A DNA stretch of 64,000 bases from Bacteroidota bacterium (GCA_013286655.1 JABDFG010000007.1:1-64000), one strand, 5' to 3'; shown: positions 41,785 to 51,475, counted from the stretch's first letter. A program made the numbers and translations. The notes: generated from the letters alone by a model not told the origin.

Positions 41785-43295
41785 TATTTATTCAATACAA
41801 TCCTGAACGTAGTTCCTTTATTGATTTCCGACCACTTGACGAATAACTCCCCCGAATGATAATTCTCAATAATACGTTTGCTAAGAGAAAGCCCAAGTCC
41901 CCAGCCACGCTGTTTAGTTGTATAACCTGGTTTAAAAACAGTTTTATACTTTGATTTAGGAAGCCCCTTACCAGTATCTGTTATGTCAATGTACACAAAC
42001 TGATGTTGATCATAAATGTCAACCCTGATGGCACCATTCCCATTCATAGCGTCAACAGCGTTTCTGCACAAATTTTCAATTACCCAGGCAAATAAGGCGA
42101 CATTCAACTTTGCAGTTACCTGCTCTCCATCATGCGGCTGAATACTATAGATAACATTTTTAGAAGTACGTGTTTTCAAATAGTTAATAGCTTCTTCCAT
42201 TACGCTGAAAACATTTTCATTTTCGAGTTTGGGTACAGAACCGATCTTGGAGAAACGCTCGGTTATCGTTTCCAGACGTTTAACGTCCTTTTCGAGTTCA
42301 GATATCATGTCAGGAGGAACATCTTTCGTTTTTAAATATTCAACCCAGGCCATCAGGGAAGAAAGCGGAGTCCCCAATTGATGAGCCGTTTCCTTCGCCA
42401 TTCCAACCCAAACCTGATTCTGTTCAGCATTCCTGGAAGTACTGAACAACGTATAGGCAATCAGAAAAAACAAGCCAATTACAACAAATTGCACGTATGG
42501 ATAATACTTAAGCTGAGTAAGTAAAATTGAATCTTCATAGAAAATAAATTGTTCGCCTTCTTCTCCAAAATTAATGACAATGGGAGGCTTGGAAGACTCC
42601 ATCTTTTCAATAGTCTCTTTTAGCCTTTGAGGAGTGGACATCTTAACCGAATCGACATTTCCGGAAGCAATCACATGAAGCCGGGTAGAGTCTGTGAAAA
42701 CAACCGGCACAGAGGCCGAATTAACAGCCACTTCCGAAATAAAAGACTTCACAAGATCATCCAGAACAGTTCTCAATTCCGAAAAAAGCCTGGAATCCTT
42801 ATAATACAAATAATTCTTTTGTCCCTTAGAAAGTGTGATTTCTATCGGATGATGTTGCTGACGCATTATTCGCATCTCCTGCTCCAGATAGTTTTTGTCA
42901 TTGACTTTGGTCGAATCCAGGTTTCGCGAGTTAATAATCGCTCCAGTGGCATCCGCCAATATAACAGGAACCGTTTGATTATTTTTAATGACTTCAAATA
43001 TAAAACTCACATCCTCCATTTGTAATGATGGATTAGCAAGTTGCCGGGTGCCGGTTGCCAATAATTCAACCTTTTTACGTTCCTCTATGGCTATTTTTGT
43101 AAACAATTCATTGGTATATTGAACGAGTTTTGCTTTTTTGCGAATTGCATCCGCCCACAATTTTACTTTCTTCCGTTCATCAGCTGCTATTTTGTTAACG
43201 AGCGTATTGGTATACCAAAGCGATAAGGCTACAATGAATAATGCAGCAATACAGAGCAGCAATTTCCATCGTTGTTTTTGCGAATAGATATTCAT
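41784..43295 (-). CDS. Sensor histidine kinase with duplicated sensor region
   Basis: A 503-residue protein: N-terminal helix (WKLLLCIAALFIVALSLWY), periplasmic sensor to about 265, second helix (PYVQFVVIGLFFLIAYTLF) and a kinase core with the phosphoacceptor His305 in MAKETAHQLGTPLSSL, N box NLCRNAVDAMNG, G1 DTGKGLPKS and G2 GWGLGLSLS. The sensor is an internal duplication: DERKKVKLWADAIRK and EERKKVELLATGTRQ, then VPVILADATGAI and VPVVFTDSTRLH. No response regulator is adjacent, so it is an orphan kinase; its gene is coupled to hemW by a one-base overlap, perhaps by chance. Signal unknown. Confidence 0.9.
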   Translation of the reverse strand: MNIYSQKQRWKLLLCIAALFIVALSLWYTNTLVNKIAADERKKVKLWADAIRKKAKLVQYTNELFTKIAIEERKKVELLATGTRQLANPSLQMEDVSFIFEVIKNNQTVPVILADATGAIINSRNLDSTKVNDKNYLEQEMRIMRQQHHPIEITLSKGQKNYLYYKDSRLFSELRTVLDDLVKSFISEVAVNSASVPVVFTDSTRLHVIASGNVDSVKMSTPQRLKETIEKMESSKPPIVINFGEEGEQFIFYEDSILLTQLKYYPYVQFVVIGLFFLIAYTLFSTSRNAEQNQVWVGMAKETAHQLGTPLSSLMAWVEYLKTKDVPPDMISELEKDVKRLETITERFSKIGSVPKLENENVFSVMEEAINYLKTRTSKNVIYSIQPHDGEQVTAKLNVALFAWVIENLCRNAVDAMNGNGAIRVDIYDQHQFVYIDITDTGKGLPKSKYKTVFKPGYTTKQRGWGLGLSLSKRIIENYHSGELFVKWSEINKGTTFRIVLNK

Positions 43296-43300
43296 CCCTT

Positions 43301-43308
43301 CAAATTTA
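43301..43308 (-). promoter_or_regulatory. -7 promoter box for the histidine kinase
   Basis: Minus-strand TAAATTTG (plus CAAATTTA) ends 5 nt before the kinase ATG, implying a leaderless or near-leaderless transcript. Confidence 0.45.
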
Positions 43309-43413
43309 CCTAAATTTAAACTTCAAATCAGTTAAGTGTGTTCCTAAATGCTTCCCATTTTCGGCTATTACTTACCTCTTATAGCCTATGAATCCGACTT
43401 TCGTCACTACTCG

Positions 43414-46047
43414 CTAATTATCTTCCTTCTCATCCTTCCCACTTTCATCCCATTTAACTTTCAGTTTATCCGATTTCTTCTGAGTACCTTTTTCCGGTGC
43501 TTTAGTAAGCGTGCTGTCTTTCTTAAACCAACCAAACTCATCTTTCAATAGGCCTTTCAAATTGTGCTTTTCTTTCTTAATATCCGCTTTAATTTTTTGA
43601 AACATTCCTTTTCGGTCGTAGTTGATAAGAGGGTGATCAACAGTTCCTTTCATTGAAATAAATAAGGTTCTGCTCAATCCGTCATCTGCCACTTCACCAA
43701 ATTCATCATTCTCTTTTTTCACTTTACCTGCCTTTTGAGCCAATAATTCACGCATCAATAAGCTAATCTCGTAATCTATTTCATTGTTAAAGGTATGTTT
43801 ACCCAGACAGGTGAGGTTGAGAACGCTGTTTTTTATTTCCATTTTAGGAATAAAAATAGTTTGATTTTTAATTTCAATTTTATTTTCCAACGTAGCGAAT
43901 TTGATATCCTCGAGTTCCTTCAGACGAATAAATTTGGAAAATGCTTTCAAAGGTTCAAAATTCAACAATTCTCCTTTTTCAATTTTTATTTCTGCCCGGG
44001 CTTTTACTTTGTCAAGGTTGGCAATAAGCTCCGGGCTCCATTCGGAAGAATAGTGTATTTCCGAAGTTAATAAACCTCTTAAATTTTTATTCGTAAGCGT
44101 CGTTTGTCCGAAATTATCCAGTTCAGCAAACAATTTGCTGATATTCACTTTATCAAGCGAAGCCTCACAGGAAATGAATAGTCGTTTTCCATCACTGCCA
44201 TCTATTATACCACTCCCTTCCACCTTTCCGTCCATCGAGTTAAACGAAACAGGTTCGATGATCATCCTTTTATCATTCAAAGTTATCTGAGCATATATAT
44301 TCTCCGCCTCAAAACGTTTAAAATTCAGTTTCTTTATAGCTGTATGAAGATCCAGACGCAGGTATTCCGGAAACCGGAGTTCATAAATGGTATTGCGCGG
44401 AGTTGACTTATTTTCATCCGCCAATAGCTCGTCCAGATCAAGTCTTTTACACTTCAATTCGGCTTCGACAGTCAATGTTTCCCTGTCCAGAAAAATGGAA
44501 GGCAAAACATTTTTCACAAGCCCTGTTAATTCAAAATCGCTGTTAGCAATACGACCCTTAAAATCATTTATCACTACATCATTGTTATCAAATTGAAAAG
44601 AACCTTGAATACTGTCAACGCTGTTCTTATTACGCTTAAATCGCACCTGAACATCCTTCAGTTCTATTGTCCCGGATGTTATTGCATTTTTCAGATCCTT
44701 TTCCACAAACGACTTTCCATTTTTAACCTCCGGCAATTTTCCGGAGTAGGTCAGAACGACCTTTGCACGACCTTTGATTGATTCAATGGTATCTATCTCT
44801 ATAAACTTCTGAAAATTTCCAAGATCAAAATCGGCTCTTATATTCATTTTTAAATATGGATTGCTAAAGTTTTCAAGAAGACCATAACCACTTAACTGCC
44901 CTTCATTCAACTTACCGGAGAAATGTTCAATCAATAATCTCGATTCTCCACTGTTGGTATATGTCCCTTTAAGTGTCAATCCATTGAAAGTAAGCCCCGA
45001 TTTTTTATGGGTAATTTTCCCATCCTGAATTCCGAAATGAGCATTTACGACAGGAGTTTCAAAATGACTCCATTTCCCCTTAATACTTGCATCAAAATAA
45101 AAATCGCCCTCTTTCGAATAATCAGTTAGTTTATTTCTGTATTTATCAGGGACCAATGATAAGACAGAACCGATCTCCAGGTCACGTCCCTTCACCTGAA
45201 GATCAACTCCTGCAGAAGAATCCCGGTACGTCAGATTCCCTTTCAGGTCAAAATTCAAACCAGCCACTTTAATCCTCCCGATTTGAACACCATAGGTGCC
45301 GGATTTGTTTTCCATATAAAAATCTGCTTTTAATTCAGCATCCTTATTTTCCAAGTATACGGTATTGCCGGATTTCACCTGCAGCAGGAATAATTGCAGA
45401 TCCGTACTTAAATGATAGGTTTCTTCTGTAAATTTTCCGGACAATGTACCTTTGGATATTTTCAGACGATGAATCTGTTTGTTTGCGAGGTCAGTATAGC
45501 TCAGACAAACATTTTTTAAAACTATTTTTTCTAAAGCAAAAGAAAACTTTCCGGAAATACTGTCGCTGGAATCTTTCCAGAAGTGATAATTGTCCTTACC
45601 ATTCTTATCAATTTTTATTTTCATGACAAGATCTGCCAAAGAGAGTTTACGGATTCTGTAATTCCTGTTAAAAATATCCCGGATATCAAATTGAAGTGAA
45701 ACTGATCCGGCAAAAAAAAGGGTGTCCCTTTCGGGCGTATCTTTAGGATTGACATCCAAGGCAAGTACTTCCCTGAACTCAACAGAGGCAGAAGGAAAAT
45801 TTTTCAGTACAGAAAAATGGATATCGCGGGGAGAAACGACAACTTGCACATTCAATCGTTTGTTAACCTGCTCAATAATATAGGACTTGACTTCATCTCC
45901 GTAAAAATTACCAATGATCAATCCAAAAATCAGGAAGAGAAAAACGGACAGGAGCAATCCAATAAAAAATCGTCCTGCAGTTTTTCCGGCCGGTATTTTT
46001 TTACCTGCTCTCTCAGATGGAGAGATAGAACCTTCCTTGATTTCCAT
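43414..46047 (-). CDS. AsmA-like large inner-membrane protein
   Basis: An 877-residue protein with one N-terminal membrane helix (about residues 27-48, FFIGLLLSVFLFLIFGLIIG) and a long periplasmic body of repeating beta-strands typical of the AsmA/TamB/YhdP group (VNKRLNVQVVVSPRDIHFSV near the N-terminus; a C-terminal AsmA_2-like region LTCLGKHTFNNEIDYEISLL). The tail is Lys/Glu/Asp-rich. These proteins probably form bridges moving phospholipid between membranes. Nothing adjacent ties it to a pathway. Upstream lies a 183-nt gap without features. Confidence 0.82.
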   Translation of the reverse strand: MEIKEGSISPSERAGKKIPAGKTAGRFFIGLLLSVFLFLIFGLIIGNFYGDEVKSYIIEQVNKRLNVQVVVSPRDIHFSVLKNFPSASVEFREVLALDVNPKDTPERDTLFFAGSVSLQFDIRDIFNRNYRIRKLSLADLVMKIKIDKNGKDNYHFWKDSSDSISGKFSFALEKIVLKNVCLSYTDLANKQIHRLKISKGTLSGKFTEETYHLSTDLQLFLLQVKSGNTVYLENKDAELKADFYMENKSGTYGVQIGRIKVAGLNFDLKGNLTYRDSSAGVDLQVKGRDLEIGSVLSLVPDKYRNKLTDYSKEGDFYFDASIKGKWSHFETPVVNAHFGIQDGKITHKKSGLTFNGLTLKGTYTNSGESRLLIEHFSGKLNEGQLSGYGLLENFSNPYLKMNIRADFDLGNFQKFIEIDTIESIKGRAKVVLTYSGKLPEVKNGKSFVEKDLKNAITSGTIELKDVQVRFKRNKNSVDSIQGSFQFDNNDVVINDFKGRIANSDFELTGLVKNVLPSIFLDRETLTVEAELKCKRLDLDELLADENKSTPRNTIYELRFPEYLRLDLHTAIKKLNFKRFEAENIYAQITLNDKRMIIEPVSFNSMDGKVEGSGIIDGSDGKRLFISCEASLDKVNISKLFAELDNFGQTTLTNKNLRGLLTSEIHYSSEWSPELIANLDKVKARAEIKIEKGELLNFEPLKAFSKFIRLKELEDIKFATLENKIEIKNQTIFIPKMEIKNSVLNLTCLGKHTFNNEIDYEISLLMRELLAQKAGKVKKENDEFGEVADDGLSRTLFISMKGTVDHPLINYDRKGMFQKIKADIKKEKHNLKGLLKDEFGWFKKDSTLTKAPEKGTQKKSDKLKVKWDESGKDEKEDN

Positions 46048-46230
46048 GAAATAGTGTTGGAATACAAATATTCTGAAAATTACGGGCTAAAATTCATAAA
46101 ACGGCCGTATCTTATTAATAACGGGAAGTGGATAAGAATAGTATCGAATGATCTCTGTATCAACAATTAATTGTTTTTAACTTATCGGGAAACCCACGAA
46201 TAATACTTCTCCATCCTCTATTTTTGATAA

Positions 46231-47463
46231 ATGGTGCTTAATTTTATCTGGATCGCCTTTTTCCTGATCGCCTTCCTGATCGCCCTGGTAAAACTTTTAT
46301 TCTTTGGGGATACGGAAATATTTAAGCTGCTTGTCGACAGCACCTTCACTTCTTCTGCGGATGCGTTCACAATATCCATCGGTTTAACCGGAATCATGAG
46401 TCTTTGGCTGGGATTAATGAACATAGGTGAAAAAGCGGGAGCCATTACTTTTTTTTCCAGGCTGGTCAACCCTTTGTTCAGCCGTTTGTTTCCGGATATC
46501 CCGAAAGAACACCCGGCCATCGGAGAGATCGTAATGAATTTCACCGCCAATATGCTTGGTCTTGGAAACGCAGCGACTCCATTGGGACTAAAGGCCATGC
46601 AGAGTATGCAGGAGCTTAATACCGATAAGGAAACAGCATCCAATTCACAAATAATGTTCCTGGTATTGAACACAGCCGGGTTTACGCTTTTGCCAGTAAC
46701 GATCATGATGTTTCGCGCCCAAAAAGGTGCGACTGACCCCTCGGACGTTTTTATTCCTATACTCCTGGCCTCTTTTTTTGCAACCATCGGAGGCGTAACG
46801 TTCGTCGCGTTGCGCCAACGTATTAAAATCTTGGACCCGGTTCTTTTGACATGGGTACTAGCCATTAGCGCTGCAATTACCGGCCTCGTTTTCTACTTCC
46901 ACAGTTTAACACATGAAAAACTCGTTATCGTTTCTAAAGTAGCAGGCAATTTCATTTTATTCGGAATTATAACTTCATTCATTACTGCAGCCTTCATTAA
47001 GAAAGTGAATGTATTTGAGAGCTTTATTGAAGGCGCCAAAAACGGCTTTGGGACAGCCATTAAAATTATTCCCTACCTGGTTGCCTTTCTTGTTGGAATA
47101 GCGGTATTCCGTGCATCCGGCGCTATGGACCTTTTATTAAAAGGTATCGGGTATATCCTCTCTGCAGCAGGCCTGCCTACAGACATTGTGAATGCATTGC
47201 CCACTGCCTTTATGAAACCTCTGAGTGGAAGCGGCGCCAGCAGTATGACGCTCGATACCATGAAAACATACGGAGTTGACTCCTTCGCAGGCCGCTTAGC
47301 CTGTACCTTCCAGGGTTCGGCCGATACCACATTTTACATAGTGGCTTTGTATTTCGGATCAGTAGGAATCCGGAAAACCCGCTATGCCATAACATACGGT
47401 CTATTGGCTGACCTCTTCGGATTTATGGCAGCTGTATTTGTAGCTTATTTATTTTTCAAATAG
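46231..47463 (+). CDS. Fused SpmA/SpmB-type nucleoside-recognition membrane protein
   Basis: A 410-residue protein with about ten helices and two nucleoside-recognition (Gate) domains: residues about 1-190 match SpmA (FTANMLGLGNAATPLGLKAM, LNTAGFTLLPVTIMMFRA), and 210-410 match SpmB (FLVGIAVFRASGAMDLLLKG, FMKPLSGSGASSMTLDTM, RLACTFQGSADTTFYIVALY). In Bacillus the two are separate spore-maturation proteins; fused forms are common in non-sporing Bacteroidota, so a transport role is more likely here. Substrate unknown. Next gene follows after 8 nt. Confidence 0.88.
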   Translation: MVLNFIWIAFFLIAFLIALVKLLFFGDTEIFKLLVDSTFTSSADAFTISIGLTGIMSLWLGLMNIGEKAGAITFFSRLVNPLFSRLFPDIPKEHPAIGEIVMNFTANMLGLGNAATPLGLKAMQSMQELNTDKETASNSQIMFLVLNTAGFTLLPVTIMMFRAQKGATDPSDVFIPILLASFFATIGGVTFVALRQRIKILDPVLLTWVLAISAAITGLVFYFHSLTHEKLVIVSKVAGNFILFGIITSFITAAFIKKVNVFESFIEGAKNGFGTAIKIIPYLVAFLVGIAVFRASGAMDLLLKGIGYILSAAGLPTDIVNALPTAFMKPLSGSGASSMTLDTMKTYGVDSFAGRLACTFQGSADTTFYIVALYFGSVGIRKTRYAITYGLLADLFGFMAAVFVAYLFFK

Positions 47464-47471
47464 CAGCTATT

Positions 47472-47885
47472 ATGTGGTGGATATTCGCTTTACTATCCGC
47501 ATTTTTTGCAGCCTTAACAGCTATACTGGCAAAAGTCGGGATCAAAGGAATTGATACCAATCTGGCCGTAGCTATTCGTACAAGCGTTATATTATTTTTA
47601 ACCTGGGGAATTGCTTTCTTTTCAGGAGGAATCCGAAATATTTCTACAGTTAACAAACAGAATCTCATTTTTTTGGTCCTTTCCGGCCTTACCACCGGAA
47701 TATCCTGGCTATTCTATTTTAAAGCCCTTGAAATTGGCAAATTATCTCAAGTTGCACCGGTAGATAAACTCAGCATTGCATTAACCATACTTTTAGCTTA
47801 CTTTATTCTGAACGAAACAGTGGATCTGAAAACATTAATAGGTGCCCTTTTGATCCTGGGAGGAACAATCGTTATTATTTTTTAA
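47472..47885 (+). CDS. EamA-family transporter, single-domain
   Basis: A 137-residue protein with four to five helices and the EamA pattern: MWWIFALLSAFFAALTAILA, GIKGIDTNLAVAIRTSVILF, TGISWLFYFKALEIGKLSQV, APVDKLSIALTILLAYFIL and GALLILGGTIVIIF. Single-domain forms of this size occur and should work as dimers, like EmrE-type carriers. Substrate unknown. Probably co-transcribed with the SpmA/SpmB fusion. Confidence 0.88.
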   Translation: MWWIFALLSAFFAALTAILAKVGIKGIDTNLAVAIRTSVILFLTWGIAFFSGGIRNISTVNKQNLIFLVLSGLTTGISWLFYFKALEIGKLSQVAPVDKLSIALTILLAYFILNETVDLKTLIGALLILGGTIVIIF

Positions 47886-47894
47886 CCTGACTTC

Positions 47895-50051
47895 TTATAA
47901 CTTAATTCCGATAAGCGTCACATCATCTGTTTGCTCCTGATTACCTTTCCACTCGTCAAAAGATTTTGATAAGATAGCCTGTTGTTCTGAAAATGGTTTT
48001 GAACAAATCTCCACTAACAGGCTTTTAAGTTGCTTGTACATGAATTTTTTACCGACAGGTCCACCAAACTGATCTGCGAAACCATCCGTTAATAAATAAA
48101 AGACGGTGTCCCTGTTCCATTTAATACTATGCGTAATAAACGGGCCAGGATTATCCGTTTTGCCAATAGGTTGTTTGTCAGCTCTGATTTCTTTCAATTC
48201 TCCCTGTTCCATATACCACAAAGGATTATTAGCTCCGCTCCAGGAAATTTTTTGCAAGTGTTTATTAAAGGATAATAATGAAATATCCATTCCATCCCTT
48301 ACCTCACTATTGCTTTTGGCAAACGTTTCCAAGACCAGTTCACGGGTCTTGTCCAAGATTTCCCCGGTTTCCCGCAATCCGAATTCTTTAACTGCCCTAT
48401 TCAAGGCATTGCTACAAACAACACTCACCAAAGCACCCGGAACCCCATGACCCGTACTATCCGCAGCGGCAATAAAAGTTGTTTCCCCGGATTGTTCCAT
48501 CCAATAAAAATCCCCGGCTACAATGTCCTTGGGTTTGAATATTAAAATACTTTCCGGAAAGCATTTTAATATTTCTTCATCCGACGGGAAAATGGCTTGT
48601 TGTAATCGTTTAGCGTAAGTAATACTTTGAACCATTTCTTTTCGATGTTCCTCCACCATTATTTTTTGCTGCTTAATTACTTGACTTTGTTCGACGGCAA
48701 TAATTCTTTCACTTTCAGCTAATTCTCTTTGTTTTTCAACTTCTCCTTTTTGTTTCTCAATAATCACATTCTGACCCTGCGTAATTTTAAACCTGCGGTA
48801 CAGAGAAAATGAAAAAATGATAACAAGTAATAAAATACCCGCAACTCCATAAATCACAAGTCTCTGTTTCCTTTTTTCCATAAAATCAATCGCTTGCTGA
48901 GCCTCTGCCTGAGCCTTCATCTCTGTCTCTTTTTTCGTTACCTCAAAATTTGTTTTTAAATCGCCGAGTTGTTTGTTCTTGTCAGTATTAAAAATACTAT
49001 CCTTCAATTTTGTAAATTGCACATAGTTATTATAAGCGTCCTGATATATACCAGTCTGGGCATAAACATCCGAGATATTTTGATATAAAAAACTTTCCGT
49101 GTTAATATCTCCAATCTCCTTAGTTAATCGCAGACCAGAATCAATATATTCAATAGCGAGCTTATACTTTTTGACTTTATTATAAAATACACCCATATTA
49201 TTGTAACAATTTGCTGCCCCCTCCTTATTTCCTATTTCCTTTTGTATTTGCAAATCTTTTAATTCATACTGGATGGCTTTAGAATAGTCAGACAAATGTT
49301 GATAGGCAATTCCAATATTTCCATAACAATTTCCTATGCCATTTTTATCTCCCAATTCTTCCAATATTTTTAAAGCTTTATTTTGATAATCCAAAGCTTT
49401 TACAAAATCCGATTGAGAACCATATACAATTCCGATGTTAACATAACAAAATCCCAATGTTTGCTTGTCTTTATTTTCCTTTGCTATTTCTAAAGATTTT
49501 AGCAAATATTCTAACGCTTTGGCATAATTACCCTGAACTATGTAAATGATACCAATGGTGTTGTAACATTCTCCAACCCCTTGCTTATATCCAATTTCCT
49601 GCCTGATTTCTAACGCTTTAAGAGAACACTCAAGGGCTGTGGGATAATCACTTTGATGCTGATAAACCAATCCCATATTATAATATACATTTCCTACTCT
49701 TTTTTTATCTCCGATTTCTTCAAATTTCTTAAACGCTTTTAAATAATATTCCAAAGCGGAGGGATAATTACTTTTATTATCTAACGAAGAGCCTATCGTA
49801 TTATATGCCTTTCCTTCAAATTCCTTTTGATTTGTCTTTTCAGCTAAGTGTCTTTCCTGCTCCGCAAGTATAATTGCCGTATCAGGTTTATTACTGCGAT
49901 AGCTCCAGGCAATATCTTGTATCGCTTTCAGGCGGTTCGTATCCGCCTGATTCATATTATTATATACAGTCCACAGCGAATCCAATTTTTTATTCTGTCC
50001 TTGAATAAAGGAGCAAATAAAAAAACAGATGAGAAATAGGCATTTTTTCAT
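47895..50051 (-). CDS. TPR-containing PP2C (SpoIIE-type) phosphatase
   Basis: A 718-residue protein: signal-like N-terminus (CLFLICFFICSFIQGQ), about seven TPR repeats between residues 30 and 380 (ALEYYLKAFKKFEEIGDKKR, CYNTIGIIYIVQGNYAKALE), one membrane helix (LVIYGVAGILLLVIIFSF), a coiled coil of Glu/Lys/Gln, and a C-terminal SpoIIE/PP2C serine phosphatase domain with KPKDIVAGDFYWME, DSTGHGVPGALVSVV and LTDGFADQFGG. The TPR part is probably periplasmic and the phosphatase cytoplasmic. Such proteins act on anti-anti-sigma factors or similar targets; none is adjacent. Function in this organism unknown. Confidence 0.9.
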   Translation of the reverse strand: MKKCLFLICFFICSFIQGQNKKLDSLWTVYNNMNQADTNRLKAIQDIAWSYRSNKPDTAIILAEQERHLAEKTNQKEFEGKAYNTIGSSLDNKSNYPSALEYYLKAFKKFEEIGDKKRVGNVYYNMGLVYQHQSDYPTALECSLKALEIRQEIGYKQGVGECYNTIGIIYIVQGNYAKALEYLLKSLEIAKENKDKQTLGFCYVNIGIVYGSQSDFVKALDYQNKALKILEELGDKNGIGNCYGNIGIAYQHLSDYSKAIQYELKDLQIQKEIGNKEGAANCYNNMGVFYNKVKKYKLAIEYIDSGLRLTKEIGDINTESFLYQNISDVYAQTGIYQDAYNNYVQFTKLKDSIFNTDKNKQLGDLKTNFEVTKKETEMKAQAEAQQAIDFMEKRKQRLVIYGVAGILLLVIIFSFSLYRRFKITQGQNVIIEKQKGEVEKQRELAESERIIAVEQSQVIKQQKIMVEEHRKEMVQSITYAKRLQQAIFPSDEEILKCFPESILIFKPKDIVAGDFYWMEQSGETTFIAAADSTGHGVPGALVSVVCSNALNRAVKEFGLRETGEILDKTRELVLETFAKSNSEVRDGMDISLLSFNKHLQKISWSGANNPLWYMEQGELKEIRADKQPIGKTDNPGPFITHSIKWNRDTVFYLLTDGFADQFGGPVGKKFMYKQLKSLLVEICSKPFSEQQAILSKSFDEWKGNQEQTDDVTLIGIKL

Positions 50052-50064
50052 TCGCCGAAGTTTG

Positions 50065-50679
50065 TCAAGCTATGTGTGATTGAAGCACTTCCCGTATAAG
50101 AGGATACGTATTCTTTAGGGCCAGTTTCAGTTCTTCCTGATTCATCCAACGGGCATCGGTAATATTTTCTTCCAATTGAGGAGTTAATGTATAATCAGAT
50201 CCTGTATAATTCATCTCAAACCAATAGGTTTTTTTGAGTATGTGTTTCCCATTCAAAAGGTACGTATGATAGGTAACAGGCGCCTCCCCACTTATCTTAA
50301 TCTCCTGTATACCACATTCTTCCTGTACTTCCCGGATAGCCGCCGCCTTCACTTGCTCCCCTTTTTCAATTTTCCCCTTTGGCAAATCCCAACGCTCCAG
50401 ACGGAAAATTAATAGCAATTCCGCCCTATTGTTTTTAACGAGTCCTCCAGCTGCTTCTATCAGTTTAAAACACTCCTGGAATTTCTTCCAGAGAAGCTCC
50501 ACATCAGCATATAAAAAACAAAGCTTCTGAATAAAGCTTTGTTCCACAAATATTTTATACTCCCTAAAAAGCTGCTCCTGACTCAGATACCTTATCACCT
50601 GGATATGATTATCCTCCACAAAAGAATTCTTTTCATGAACCAGATGAACGATTTTATCTTTTGCAAAAATTGTATACAC
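50065..50679 (-). CDS. Nudix hydrolase with N-terminal extension
   Basis: A 204-residue protein. The Nudix box is complete: GKIEKGEQVKAAAIREVQEE followed by CGI, fitting G-x5-E-x7-REUxEExGU. Before it lies about 75 residues not needed for a Nudix fold (YTIFAKDKIVHLVHEKNSFV), which recurs in Bacteroidota Nudix proteins. The substrate (a nucleoside-diphosphate derivative) is not identified. It precedes the TPR-PP2C gene by 13 nt on the same strand. Confidence 0.88.
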   Translation of the reverse strand: MYTIFAKDKIVHLVHEKNSFVEDNHIQVIRYLSQEQLFREYKIFVEQSFIQKLCFLYADVELLWKKFQECFKLIEAAGGLVKNNRAELLLIFRLERWDLPKGKIEKGEQVKAAAIREVQEECGIQEIKISGEAPVTYHTYLLNGKHILKKTYWFEMNYTGSDYTLTPQLEENITDARWMNQEELKLALKNTYPLIREVLQSHIA

Positions 50680-50703
50680 AGTATTTTTTTGTTTATCAGA
50701 TGT

Positions 50704-50745
50704 TGTTCAAATTTATATTATTAGATAAATTTTGAACAGCCTCTT
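50704..50745. repeat. Inverted repeat related to the MITE-like element ends
   Basis: TGTTCAAATTTAT (50704-50716) and ATAAATTTTGAACA (50725-50738) pair with one bulge around an 8-nt loop. The right side goes on GCCTCTTA, and read on the minus strand TAAGAGGCTGTTCAAAATTT matches 11466-11485 at all but two positions. It looks like two element ends left after deletion of the middle, between the divergent Nudix and pyrE genes. Confidence 0.5.
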
Positions 50746-50775
50746 AGAGATAAATATTATGGTTATATTCGCCGA

Positions 50776-51432
50776 ATGATAAAGAACGAGGAAACTGCGC
50801 TTAAAATTGCTGAATTTTTACTTCAAATCAAAGCGATAAAATTACAACCGAACAATCCTTTTACCTGGGCATCTGGCTGGAAATCGCCCATCTATTGCGA
50901 CAACCGCAAAACACTCTCCTATCCTAAGGTACGTACAAATATTCGCCAACAATTTGTGGAAATGATCAACTCCGAATTTGGAAAACCGGACGTGATTGCG
51001 GGTGTTGCAACAGGAGGAATAGCACATGGTGCATTGGTAGCACAGGAATTAGGACTTCCCTTTGTTTACATCCGTTCTGAAGCGAAGGCTCATGGACTTG
51101 GCAACGTAATAGAAGGAGTGGTTGAAAGCGGGCAATCGATAGTTGTTGTGGAAGATCTCATATCCACCGGAGGCAGTAGTCTGAAAGCGGTAGAGGCTTT
51201 ACGTAAAGAAAAATGCTCCGTAAAAGGACTTATTTCTATCTTCTCCTATGGTTTTCAAATTGCAGACGAAGCTTTTAAAAAGGCAAAATGCAAGGCTGTT
51301 TCTCTTTGCGATTATGATATTTTAGTAAAGCAAGCCCTTAAGTCAAAATACATAACTGACAATGATTTGCTTTCTCTGCAAAGCTGGCGTGAAAATCCAG
51401 CGGGATGGGGCCTGGAAATAAAAAGTCGTTAA
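50776..51432 (+). CDS. pyrE: Orotate phosphoribosyltransferase
   Basis: A 218-residue protein of normal PyrE length. It carries the substrate region FTWASGWKSPIYCDNRKTLS, the GVATGGIAHG loop, YIRSEAKAHGLGNVIEG with the catalytic flexible loop, and the PRPP-binding motif VVVVEDLISTGGSS. It joins orotate to PRPP to give OMP in pyrimidine synthesis. A -7-like TATATTCG (50764-50771) ends 4 nt before the ATG. Confidence 0.96.
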   Translation: MIKNEETALKIAEFLLQIKAIKLQPNNPFTWASGWKSPIYCDNRKTLSYPKVRTNIRQQFVEMINSEFGKPDVIAGVATGGIAHGALVAQELGLPFVYIRSEAKAHGLGNVIEGVVESGQSIVVVEDLISTGGSSLKAVEALRKEKCSVKGLISIFSYGFQIADEAFKKAKCKAVSLCDYDILVKQALKSKYITDNDLLSLQSWRENPAGWGLEIKSR

Positions 51433-51475
51433 TTGTCAGACAATGCTTTAGTATAAATGACCAATTAATTAAACG

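Noticed and set aside
42627-43025. 132-residue plus-strand ORF
   Set aside because: Antisense to the histidine kinase sensor; basic shadow sequence.
46218-46865. 215-residue minus-strand ORF
   Set aside because: Antisense shadow of the SpmA half of the fused membrane protein.
47472-47885. Truncated EamA pseudogene
   Set aside because: Single-domain EamA proteins of this length exist, the frame is intact and both ends look natural.
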